Part shown: piece after piece, positions 53,659-61,610 of the stretch | Position numbering within the stretch: position 1 is the first letter of the stretch | How the letters are laid out: each line of letters starts with the position of its first letter | Translations under genes and position numbers: made by a program | Notes under the pieces: generated by a model | What the model was told of the DNA's origin: nothing | The model's database searches: none | Seen by the model: only the letters and a program-made list of their open reading frames with translations | Assembly (NCBI GenBank): GCA_021794355.1 | Contig: JAJYRA010000084.1 | Span: 59,038 to 123,037, forward strand | DNA: 64,000 nucleotides | Direction of reading: 5' to 3' | Origin: Thermoplasmata archaeon | GTDB taxonomy: Archaea; Thermoplasmatota; Thermoplasmata; Thermoplasmatales; Thermoplasmataceae

Positions 53659-54338
53659 GAAGAACAGAAGAAAATATTGGTTTTAGCGAATATGAAGCTT
53701 TAAAGATTCTGGCGACGGTGAGAAAAAACAGGGGAAGCATAAGAATCAGCTCATCTGAACTGGGAAAAATGCTCTCTGCAAGTCAACAGACAGCATCAAG
53801 ATTGATTATCATGCTCGAGGAGAGAGGTTTCATCAAGAGAGAGATTGCAGGAAAGAGGCAGAATATAACCCTACTGGATAAGGGTATTTCCACACTGTAT
53901 GAGGAAATGGTCCAACTTTCAAACCTCCTGGGGGTGATTGAAAAATTCTCCATTGAAGGAACCGTCAAATCCGGTCTTGGCGAGGGAAGATACTATGTAT
54001 CAAAGAAACCCTATGTATTACAGTTTTCTGAAAAACTGAATATTATCCCCTATCCGGGAACACTGAATATTTCCATCCACCCGGAGGAGGAGCCAAAGTT
54101 GAGGATGTTGAGGGCCAATGAAGGAATTCTTATAGATGGATTCCAGTCTGATGACCGAACCTATGGAGATGTTAAGGCATTCAAATGCCATATAAATGGG
54201 TTAGATTGTGCAGCCATTTTTCCATATAGATCCGTTTACAAAGACGTCATAGAAATAATCAGCAACGAATATCTTAGAGAGAAACTTGATCTAACTGATG
54301 GGGACACCCTCAAGATCGATTTTAACCTCAAAAACTGA
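53649..54338 (+). CDS. ribK: CTP-dependent riboflavin kinase with N-terminal HTH
   Basis: 229 residues. A winged-helix domain (about 10-85: LSASQQTASRLIIMLEERGF) precedes the cradle-loop kinase with the family signature EGTVKSGLGEGRYYVSKKPY, followed by PYPGTLNISI and TLKIDF. It makes FMN using CTP, an archaeal trait. The HTH fusion, also seen in other Euryarchaeota, suggests transcriptional self-control by riboflavin or FMN. Its ATG overlaps the PIN gene by 10 nt. Confidence 0.9.
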   Translation: MVLGRTEENIGFSEYEALKILATVRKNRGSIRISSSELGKMLSASQQTASRLIIMLEERGFIKREIAGKRQNITLLDKGISTLYEEMVQLSNLLGVIEKFSIEGTVKSGLGEGRYYVSKKPYVLQFSEKLNIIPYPGTLNISIHPEEEPKLRMLRANEGILIDGFQSDDRTYGDVKAFKCHINGLDCAAIFPYRSVYKDVIEIISNEYLREKLDLTDGDTLKIDFNLKN

Positions 54339-54591
54339 TATCAATAGTACCCTTTTCTATTTCCTCACATACCTTATTAAATCGTGCATTGAATTTTATC
54401 TCATCTAAACCGCATTCCAGAAGTTCTGAATACAGTTCAAAGAACTCTTCAGATATGGCCTTACCCTGATATACGGAAATGGAGCCACAACTTCTCGATG
54501 CGTCAAAGTTGTACCTGTAAGTTCCCATCACCGTTGCATTTCTTTTTTCAATATATTTCGATATTTTTTCAAAATCCTTCATACTTATCAT
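54328..54591 (-). CDS. Small hypothetical protein coupled to purL
   Basis: 87 residues from ATG 54591, which overlaps the purL TGA (TGATG). The track start 54621 lies inside purL. It is an alpha/beta protein (FEKISKYIEKRNATVMGTYR, YNFDASRSCGSISVYQGKAI) with an acidic C-terminus. Function is unknown. Its last 11 nt overlap the convergent ribK. Confidence 0.6.
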   Translation of the reverse strand: MISMKDFEKISKYIEKRNATVMGTYRYNFDASRSCGSISVYQGKAISEEFFELYSELLECGLDEIKFNARFNKVCEEIEKGTIDISF

Positions 54592-56900
54592 CAGATTATA
54601 TTTTCCATTCCCCTTTCCCAAATCTCCCTCAGGGATCTTATATTCCTGTTCATGATTGTTTGGGAATCGTTTACAATTACTGCATCCTCTCCCCCAACCT
54701 GGCCTATTTTCTTTATAAGAACACCCTTGAAAGCCTCCTCAAAGTCTTCTTCTCGTCCATTCTTAACTTCCATAATAAACCTGTTACCTGATTCTGAGAA
54801 AAGCTTGTTCAGAACCCTGACATGGGATATGAAAGAGATATCTACTACAAAACCCAATTGGGATCCAAAACTCATTTCTAGAAGTGCTACCAACAATCCG
54901 CCGGTTGAAATATCGTGTATGGAATTTATCATGTTTGAATCCCTGTATTTTAGTATGAGTTTTCTAAATCTTGAAAGCTCTTCCAGATCAATGTTTTCCA
55001 GGAAACCCGCCTCCTTTCCCCTGGATCTGGAATACTGGCTTCCTGCAAGACTGTACCCGCTTGATCCCAGCAGATAAATGGTCGAACCTTCCTCCTTAAA
55101 ATCCGGAGTAATGGAATTGTTATAGTTATCAATGACACCAATTATGAGTATATTTGGTGTTGGAGGAATATTATTCTTTCCGATGTGGTTGTAAAGACTT
55201 ACATTTCCTGCCACCACAGGAAGTGAAAAGTACCTGCAGAATTCCCCAATGGCTTCCAGACTCCTGACAAATTGCCTCATTACACCCATATGATTAGGAT
55301 TTCCGAAGTTCAGGGCATCCACAACTGAATGGGGATCGGCCCCAGAACATAAGACATTCCTGAATGCCCTTGCCATTGTCCAGAGGGTTCCTGTGTAGGG
55401 GTTTATTTCCATCGCGTTTACTGAGCATCCTGAAGAAAGAGCCACGCCGTATGTTGAATCGTTGTCCAGTCTTATAACTGGAGAATCCGTATGTGTTTCC
55501 ATGTTTGGATTCCCGGCAAAGGGTTTCACAACAGTATTACCCCTTACAGTGTGATCGTATTGACGAATAATGGGAAATTTCCCGCTGTTGTTTAGGTCCC
55601 TTATGACATCCATAATTTCTTCTTCCAAATTTTTAGGATCCATCAGATATACCATAAAATTTCTTCTGGAATTCCTCTGGTAATAGGGCTTAGAATAAAT
55701 GGGGCCGGATGTGAGAAAATTTAGGGATAAATCCATCACCAGATCCTTTCTATAAAATAATTTCATCCTCTTCCCAGGTACCGCTTTTCCTATAATGCTG
55801 AAGGGGATACCCCACACCTCAAATATTCCGGAGATTGTTTCCACATTCTCCTCCTTTACTGCAAGAAGCATTCTCTCCTGACTTTCACTTATCCAGATTT
55901 CCCAGGGTTTCATCCCTTCCTCCTTGAGAAGTACCCTATCCAGATAAATTTCCCCTCCAGACCCACCTGCCAGACACAATTCTCCGGCTGCACTGGAAAG
56001 TCCACCGCCACCTAGATCCTTCATCCCGGCTATCAGTCCACGGCTATTTGCCTCGAGAATTGCCTTGATCAGAGGTTCCTTGATTATGGGGTTTCCCAGT
56101 TGGACCGCTTTCTTGCTTTCCTTATCGTCCTTTTCAAGATCTCTTGATGCAAAATTCACCCCATGTATTCCATCCCTTCCAGTCTTTCCTCCTGCCAGTA
56201 TGAGAATATCACTGGTTGAACTTACTCTGCTCCTGCTAATATCCTTGCTTCTAATGACACCAACGCACCCAACGTTTACCAGAGGAATACCCTCAAAATT
56301 TTGATCAAAGTGGAGGGAACCTGCAACCGTTGGTATGCCAACTCTGTTCCCGTAATCCCTTATTCCCGCGACGATATGGCTATTCGTAAAATGTGTGTTG
56401 AGATATCCTTCGGGAACCTCTCCCCTACCATTTCCCAGATAAAGGGAGTCTATAACAGATATGGGTTGAGAGCCCATGCACAGTATATCTCTCAGAATTC
56501 CCCCCACACCTGTTGCGGCTCCCCCATAGGGTTCAACGGCACTTGGATGATTGTGACTTTCCATTTTTACAACATAATCTAGATCTCCAGTCACATTTAC
56601 TACTCCGGCATCGTCCTCCATTGCCAGTACCGTATAAGGTGTCTTAAGGTTAGAAAGATATTTTTTAAGGTATATTTTGGATGATTTATAACAACAGTGT
56701 TCACTCCATGCCTGACCCATCGCCTGAAGTTCTGTTTCTGTTGGTTCCCTTCCCATGGAACTGAAATAGTTTCTTAATCTTATCATTTCATCAATGTCCA
56801 GACCAAGACCCATATCCCTGCTCAGGTTCATTAATTTGGTTTGATCAGAATTTCTTATGGGTATAGAACCAGAAAAGGTAGGGGTTCTTCCGTTATCCAA
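54591..56900 (-). CDS. purL: FGAM synthase large subunit
   Basis: 769 residues of the small (PurSLQ-type) enzyme. ATP/substrate motifs include GQAWSEHCCYKSSK, VVKMESHNHPSAVEPYGGAA TGVGG, GGGGLSSAAGE and VVAGNVSLYNHIG. It amidates FGAR in purine synthesis, using PurS as structural partner and PurQ as glutaminase. PurS is encoded 2 nt upstream. PurQ is not in the window. Confidence 0.95.
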   Translation of the reverse strand: MDNGRTPTFSGSIPIRNSDQTKLMNLSRDMGLGLDIDEMIRLRNYFSSMGREPTETELQAMGQAWSEHCCYKSSKIYLKKYLSNLKTPYTVLAMEDDAGVVNVTGDLDYVVKMESHNHPSAVEPYGGAATGVGGILRDILCMGSQPISVIDSLYLGNGRGEVPEGYLNTHFTNSHIVAGIRDYGNRVGIPTVAGSLHFDQNFEGIPLVNVGCVGVIRSKDISRSRVSSTSDILILAGGKTGRDGIHGVNFASRDLEKDDKESKKAVQLGNPIIKEPLIKAILEANSRGLIAGMKDLGGGGLSSAAGELCLAGGSGGEIYLDRVLLKEEGMKPWEIWISESQERMLLAVKEENVETISGIFEVWGIPFSIIGKAVPGKRMKLFYRKDLVMDLSLNFLTSGPIYSKPYYQRNSRRNFMVYLMDPKNLEEEIMDVIRDLNNSGKFPIIRQYDHTVRGNTVVKPFAGNPNMETHTDSPVIRLDNDSTYGVALSSGCSVNAMEINPYTGTLWTMARAFRNVLCSGADPHSVVDALNFGNPNHMGVMRQFVRSLEAIGEFCRYFSLPVVAGNVSLYNHIGKNNIPPTPNILIIGVIDNYNNSITPDFKEEGSTIYLLGSSGYSLAGSQYSRSRGKEAGFLENIDLEELSRFRKLILKYRDSNMINSIHDISTGGLLVALLEMSFGSQLGFVVDISFISHVRVLNKLFSESGNRFIMEVKNGREEDFEEAFKGVLIKKIGQVGGEDAVIVNDSQTIMNRNIRSLREIWERGMENII

Positions 56901-56902
56901 TA

Positions 56903-57148
56903 CTATTCACCTAAAACAATAAGCTTATAACTATTTATCACTGGATTTATGAGAATGCTTTCTGCAACAATTTTTGCCATGGATTTGGCTGTTTCCTCGT
57001 CTTCCGAAAATTCCATTTCATAAACCTTAAGCATGGATACACTTTCTATGCTGTAATAACCAAGAATTCCTAAATTGTGATGAAGCGTTGTTGCCTCAGG
57101 GTCCTCTACTCCCGGGAGATAACTTATTTCTAATCTGATCTTGACCAT
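56903..57148 (-). CDS. purS: FGAM synthase subunit PurS
   Basis: 81 residues from ATG 57148 (MVKIRLEISYLPGVEDPEA). The track start 57166 adds six residues. The fold is ferredoxin-like with the conserved PGVEDPEATTLHHNLGILGY segment and the C-terminal LINPVINSYKL. It bridges PurL and PurQ and helps ammonia transfer. It is in an operon with purL. Confidence 0.9.
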   Translation of the reverse strand: MVKIRLEISYLPGVEDPEATTLHHNLGILGYYSIESVSMLKVYEMEFSEDEETAKSMAKIVAESILINPVINSYKLIVLGE

Positions 57149-57212
57149 CTGATTACCATATGTCATTATGATTAAATTATTTTACATTTCCTATCAGTTA
57201 TAGACTACGAAA

Positions 57213-57947
57213 TTATTTTATGGCGTCAATTATAGGCTTTAGGGATTTATAGACATCCACAGATTGCTCTGCAATGGTTCCGGTAACAATAATGCTAGCA
57301 CCTGATTGACCCATAGATCTGGCCACACTAGGAGTTCTGATTCCCCCACCAACAATTACAGGTATGGAAATATACTTCCTCACCTCCCTTATTACCTCTG
57401 TGCTAATAGGCTGTGAAGCGCCGCTTCCCGCCTCCATATATACAAGCTTCATGCCCAGAAGTTCTGCAGCCAACGCATAATTTACTGCCAGATGAGAGTC
57501 AGTCCTTCCTATCAATTGAGCCTTTCCCACTCTTCCCACGGTCATACCCGGCTCAAAGATCAAATATCCCATGGGAATCGATTCCATTCCACTTGCCTTA
57601 ACTATTCTTGCCGCCTTGACCTGATGATCCATTATGAATTCCCTGTCCCTTGAATTGAGAAGGGACATGAAGAAAATGGCATCTGCATAGGTTGTAAACA
57701 TGTCAGAAGACCCTGGAAATATAATAACAGGAATTTCGGTTCCTTCCTTAATTGCCTGGGCTGATTGATCCATTTCCTTAATGGTGAGGTGTGTGCTCCC
57801 TCCAATGAGTATAAAATCCGTCCCAGCCCTTTCAGCCTCTCTGGCTATTCTTGCGCTTCCTTCCATACCGGATGTCGCGGGATCAATTAGGGTCATGTGT
57901 ACTGTTCCTTTTTCACTCTTTTTAATTATTTTTTCATATACATTCAA
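57213..57947 (-). CDS. Geranylgeranylglyceryl phosphate synthase
   Basis: 244 residues, a TIM-barrel prenyltransferase of the PcrB/GGGPS family. Motifs: HMTLIDPATSG, FILIGGSTHLT, VIIFPGSSDMFT, YMEAGSGASQPI and IPVIVGGGIRTPSVA. It makes the first ether bond of archaeal lipids by joining geranylgeranyl diphosphate to sn-glycerol-1-phosphate. Its start overlaps the DGGGP synthase gene by 4 nt, giving both ether-forming steps in one operon. Confidence 0.95.
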   Translation of the reverse strand: MNVYEKIIKKSEKGTVHMTLIDPATSGMEGSARIAREAERAGTDFILIGGSTHLTIKEMDQSAQAIKEGTEIPVIIFPGSSDMFTTYADAIFFMSLLNSRDREFIMDHQVKAARIVKASGMESIPMGYLIFEPGMTVGRVGKAQLIGRTDSHLAVNYALAAELLGMKLVYMEAGSGASQPISTEVIREVRKYISIPVIVGGGIRTPSVARSMGQSGASIIVTGTIAEQSVDVYKSLKPIIDAIK

Positions 57948-58762
57948 GTCAGACCACCAACCGTGAAGGATAATAAACCAAGAATCATGGATAATTTTGA
58001 AAATTGTTGACCCTTTTCAGCACTTTTGTACTGTGTGAACATTGTAATCAAAAAGAATAAATCGCAAACAGCCACTGCAAAAAGATAGTAAATCCCAAAA
58101 ATATGCTCCGTGTAGGGGAGAATGGAAAATATTAGAGTTACTATGATAAAAAAGGTTGAAAGGTTTAGGGCAGCCTTCTTTCCATGAACCCTAGGATAAG
58201 TTTTCCTGTCCACATCTCCTTCATAATCCTGCACATCCTTGATCAGTTCTCTGGAGGAATTTGAAAATGTTGCAAGGAAGAACAGAAGAATGGTTTTTTG
58301 CGGATCGTTGAATAAAACACCCCCATATAAAAAAATAAGGCCAATTAGTGCGCTCACCGTTAAATTACCTGGAAGCCCCATATATTTTCCTTTGATTTCA
58401 TAAAAAACTAGGAGTGAGATGGCCAGTATTACTATGATTAAAGCATAAAATGGTAAAAATATTAGGGAAAGTATTACACCCAGTGAATAGGAAATTATAT
58501 ACAGGTATGTGGCTGATTTCTCCGATACCTTACCGGAAGGAATCGGTCTTTCCGGGTGGTTAATTTTATCTCCCTCCGCATCGAGAACGTCATTCATCAC
58601 GTTCCCACCTGTAAGAACTAAAAAGACAACAAAAGAGCCTATACCAATTGTAAGAACATGAAACTGAATGCCGTATCCTATGGCAACAAGCGACGAGATC
58701 ACCGTTCCCAATACCGCCATAAGGGCATTCACTGGTCGAAAGAGTCTGACAATTGGATTCAC
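57944..58762 (-). CDS. Digeranylgeranylglyceryl phosphate synthase (UbiA family)
   Basis: 272 residues with eight to nine membrane helices. The two aspartate-rich motifs are NDVLDAEGDKINHPERPIPS and DVQDYEGDVDRKTYPR. UbiA prenyltransferases use these Asp residues to bind Mg-diphosphate. Coupling with GGGP synthase identifies it as the enzyme for the second geranylgeranyl transfer rather than a quinone or heme prenyltransferase. Confidence 0.93.
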   Translation of the reverse strand: MNPIVRLFRPVNALMAVLGTVISSLVAIGYGIQFHVLTIGIGSFVVFLVLTGGNVMNDVLDAEGDKINHPERPIPSGKVSEKSATYLYIISYSLGVILSLIFLPFYALIIVILAISLLVFYEIKGKYMGLPGNLTVSALIGLIFLYGGVLFNDPQKTILLFFLATFSNSSRELIKDVQDYEGDVDRKTYPRVHGKKAALNLSTFFIIVTLIFSILPYTEHIFGIYYLFAVAVCDLFFLITMFTQYKSAEKGQQFSKLSMILGLLSFTVGGLT

Positions 58763-58796
58763 TAAGGGTGTAATATGTTTCTTTATAAAATGTTTC

Positions 58797-59015
58797 TTAA
58801 ACGTTTCCTGTGACCGTTTCCCATAGATTTCCTAAGTAGATTATATTTTTAAAGCTGCTTCTGGAAATTTCATGGACTTGATTTTCCATAATCAGAAGGC
58901 GCTTTGCTTCCCCTCTATAGATATCTGAATTTAGGGATTCATCTACCTTAAAAACAACACACCTTTCAAATGCTTTTCCTTCTTTCTTTCGGCTTGTTAA
59001 TGGGAATTCCTGCAT
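58797..59015 (-). CDS. Small hypothetical protein after trm1
   Basis: 72 residues, not recognised. It is basic and probably alpha/beta: GKAFERCVVFKVDESLNSDI, EAKRLLIMENQVHEISRSSF. There is no cysteine pair or membrane helix. It lies between trm1 and the DGGGP synthase gene on the same strand and may be co-transcribed. It could also be a chance ORF. Confidence 0.4.
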   Translation of the reverse strand: MQEFPLTSRKKEGKAFERCVVFKVDESLNSDIYRGEAKRLLIMENQVHEISRSSFKNIIYLGNLWETVTGNV

Positions 59016-59051
59016 GCAAGTGCTGCGAAATTCATTAATGGTTCTAACCTC

Positions 59052-60113
59052 TTAACTATGTTCCAAAGATGCTGATTCTAAAATTAGGCGCAGTAATTCA
59101 CGGGGGTCATCGGACTTAAATCCTGTGGGTGAAAAATGAGTTCTTTGCATCCCTATTGAGTTTTTTTCCGCAACTTCCTTGATTTTTTCCATTGAAGGAA
59201 GGTTAATTTTCCTCCTGGAAAAGCTTTCGCTGAGATCGGTGAAAAGAAACTCCATATCCTCATATCGAAGAGAATCGAGAATAGTTACTGTTTCCTTATT
59301 GATTGATTGCGGATATACAAAAGAATTTTCAGATAAAAAGGGGCACAGGTTCCCCAACCATAAGAGACCAATCTTCTGATCCGGATAAATGATATCCTTC
59401 AACTCAAATAGATTTACTTTTCCCACATTACTTATGGATTCACTGGCTGCTTCAACACTCTTTATAATTTTTACAATTATACGATAATAATGCCCCTTCC
59501 ATAAACTCACCACTGGATACATTCCACAATCCAGAACAGAGGCCCTTCTGGCTATGAACCCGAGGAGATTTCTTATACCCAATTCATGTCGCAGGTGATT
59601 GTTTGGAATTTGAGTTTCGTACCTTCTCAAATTCTTTTCTGCTATGGATCCTGTAAGAACACTGAGATCTGTGGCTGTGAAGCCAATGTAACCTTTATTT
59701 TTAATGTGATTGAGCGCTATATCAACATAGGGAACCACTGATCCGTAGGGATCCACATCTATGAAATCAAAATGATATCTGGACACAATGGATTCAAAGG
59801 ATTCGTTATAACATTCCGCATCCACATTGTTTATTTCTACGTTTTTCTTAAGAAGTTGAAAAGACCTGAAACTTCTCTCACTAACCACAGACTTTGTTCC
59901 AGTTTCTCGTATGGCCCTGATGGCCCTGATTCCAGTCGCACCAAATCCATCTAAATAGAGCCTTGGCTTTAATGTGTTTAAAAGGGATACTGTGAGATCC
60001 CGATTTAATTGCTGTGATTTATTGAGAAATCCAGGCGATATCTTCCCTGGACCAATGGAGTCTGGTAATGCGGATAATTCAATCTCTGCTAATCCTTCTT
60101 TATATATGGTTAT
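59052..60113 (-). CDS. trm1: tRNA (guanine26-N2)-dimethyltransferase, probable ATA start
   Basis: The ORF track starts at GTG 59888, but the same open frame continues upstream with clear Trm1 sequence: LNKSQQLNRDLTVSLLNTLK, then LYLDGFGATGIRAIRAIRET. This holds the SAM-binding motif and the NRD motif, so the 278-residue form is truncated. No ATG, GTG or TTG exists in frame until well within THEP1. The best start is ATA 60113, overlapping the THEP1 TAA (ATAA) with GAGG 7 nt upstream; ATA 60107 is next. This gives about 353 residues. DVDPYGSVVPYVD is the catalytic motif. It dimethylates G26 of tRNA. Confidence 0.85.
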   Translation of the reverse strand: MTIYKEGLAEIELSALPDSIGPGKISPGFLNKSQQLNRDLTVSLLNTLKPRLYLDGFGATGIRAIRAIRETGTKSVVSERSFRSFQLLKKNVEINNVDAECYNESFESIVSRYHFDFIDVDPYGSVVPYVDIALNHIKNKGYIGFTATDLSVLTGSIAEKNLRRYETQIPNNHLRHELGIRNLLGFIARRASVLDCGMYPVVSLWKGHYYRIIVKIIKSVEAASESISNVGKVNLFELKDIIYPDQKIGLLWLGNLCPFLSENSFVYPQSINKETVTILDSLRYEDMEFLFTDLSESFSRRKINLPSMEKIKEVAEKNSIGMQRTHFSPTGFKSDDPRELLRLILESASLEHS

Positions 60114-60652
60114 GTTGCTTCCTCTCCATTCAACACTTTCATAACCCTGTATGGTAACAGGCTCCTGTTTATTGGTGTTATGTCAAAAACTCTTACACCC
60201 TCCAGAGCCCTGATTTCTTGAAGTACAGGGTTTCTTGACTTCTTATGAACAGTAACAATCATTGGTTTTGTGTAATTTAGGGTATCGTTAATTTCTTTCT
60301 GCACATTCTTGGTGGTTAATTCTAATTTTCCAATTTCATCTATTACTATAACATCTGCCGCTTCTCTTGCTCGTACAAGGCTGGGAATCAATATCTCTTC
60401 CAGTAATCTTGTGTCAACTCCTATTTTGTCTATTTTTACCCTTGAAACAAGACCTATTTCTGCAAAGACAACTTTTTTCTTTGAATAGATGTCAAAAATG
60501 GTGTATCCAGTTAACCGGTTTTGATTATAAACTTCACCCACTAGAACACCCTGAACTTCCTTTCCCTGATTTCTGATCATTTCCATTATCTTTGCCAGAG
60601 CTTCTGCCTTAATTGACCCTACTGGACCAGTTATACCAATTTTTACAGCCAT
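60110..60652 (-). CDS. THEP1-family nucleotide triphosphatase with altered P-loop
   Basis: 180 residues of the NTPase/THEP1 family: Walker B DVIVIDEIGKLELTT and the C-terminal PVLQEIRALEGVRVFDITPI NR are well conserved. The P-loop reads GITGPVGSIKAEALAK in place of GPPGVGKTT: the Lys is kept, but the second Gly is Ile and the Thr is Ala. Activity may thus be weak or changed. It is in a run mptD - THEP1 - trm1 with tight spacing (4 nt and an overlap). Confidence 0.82.
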   Translation of the reverse strand: MAVKIGITGPVGSIKAEALAKIMEMIRNQGKEVQGVLVGEVYNQNRLTGYTIFDIYSKKKVVFAEIGLVSRVKIDKIGVDTRLLEEILIPSLVRAREAADVIVIDEIGKLELTTKNVQKEINDTLNYTKPMIVTVHKKSRNPVLQEIRALEGVRVFDITPINRSLLPYRVMKVLNGEEAT

Positions 60653-60656
60653 TTTT

Positions 60657-61019
60657 TTATTCCTCCAGATACATCAAGGGATAATCCAAGCTTTCAATGT
60701 ATCTCATCTTGGCCCTAACCTCCTCTTCATTGTATTTTATTGTAATTGAAACGTCCAGCATCTCACCCTTCAGAGTAACGTATTTGTAATGCCCGGTTGA
60801 TTTTTTTACCATTGCCCTATTTATGGAAACCTTTGCATCTATTACAAATGGTTGAACCCTGACGCTTTGAGTTATGGCAGTTTCTATGGCACTTATATTG
60901 GACAGATTCATTGGAACACCCACATATTGATGGTATATGGAACCTAACTTAATGCCAGCCTCAAATATTGCCCTTTCCTTATCTGTACAATGAAAATAGG
61001 AGGCAGCCTCATCAACCAT
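60657..61019 (-). CDS. mptD: Archaeal dihydroneopterin aldolase
   Basis: 120 residues of the archaeal MptD (DUF381) family: FHCTDKERAIFEAGIKLGSI, then YHQYVGVPMNLSNISAIETA and KSTGHYKYVTLKGEMLDVSI. It converts 7,8-dihydroneopterin to 6-hydroxymethyl-dihydropterin in pterin cofactor synthesis. It is first in a run with the THEP1-family gene (4 nt away) and trm1. Confidence 0.88.
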   Translation of the reverse strand: MVDEAASYFHCTDKERAIFEAGIKLGSIYHQYVGVPMNLSNISAIETAITQSVRVQPFVIDAKVSINRAMVKKSTGHYKYVTLKGEMLDVSITIKYNEEEVRAKMRYIESLDYPLMYLEE

Positions 61020-61285
61020 CTGCCAGTGATTAAAAGATTTATAATAAAAGTTTTGAATTTTTTATGCGTTTATATACAAAACTGGACATTGTCAACTTTT
61101 AGTTGATTTTCTCTTCTTGCAGATCTCACTAACTTTTTGAGCATTCGGTTGAACTGGAAAATAGTGTGGTTTTTGCTCAAAGTAACTGTTGCAGAGTGTT
61201 TTCAATTTTCAAATTATCAACGAAGATTTGACAACGCCTAGAAACCGTAAATTTATAATAGAAATTACCATATGCGATCGTTCAA

Positions 61286-61525
61286 ATGGAAAAGAGAAGT
61301 ACTTTGTTGGGAGGTATTCGTAGGGCACCGCAATACCTGAATTATAAAAACGCCCTACTTGCGATCAGCTTTATATTCCTGCTCATAGGAATTTTATTCT
61401 ACTTTTCCTGGTCTATCCTGTATGGAACCTGGGGTGACCCTGGTCTTTATTCATTCTGCCTTCCCATGATTGTTTTTGGTGCTCTCGGAGTGGCGTTCGT
61501 AAAAACAGGTGCTTTTGAGCAATAG
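61286..61525 (+). CDS. Small two-helix membrane protein
   Basis: 79 residues. A basic start (MEKRSTLLGGIRRAPQY) is followed by two hydrophobic helices, about 25-45 (LLAISFIFLLIGILFYFSW) and 55-73 (FCLPMIVFGALGVAFV). It is not recognised. TTTATAATAGA near 61252 is a fair promoter about 30 nt upstream. It is convergent with the VirB4-like ATPase gene, 85 nt away. Confidence 0.6.
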   Translation: MEKRSTLLGGIRRAPQYLNYKNALLAISFIFLLIGILFYFSWSILYGTWGDPGLYSFCLPMIVFGALGVAFVKTGAFEQ

Positions 61526-61610
61526 TTAAAGATCTTTTATTTTTAAAAATTTAGGGACCTAAAATGTTACGGCTTGGTTCTTACTCCTATGGGGAGGTAA
61601 TATTCTCAAT

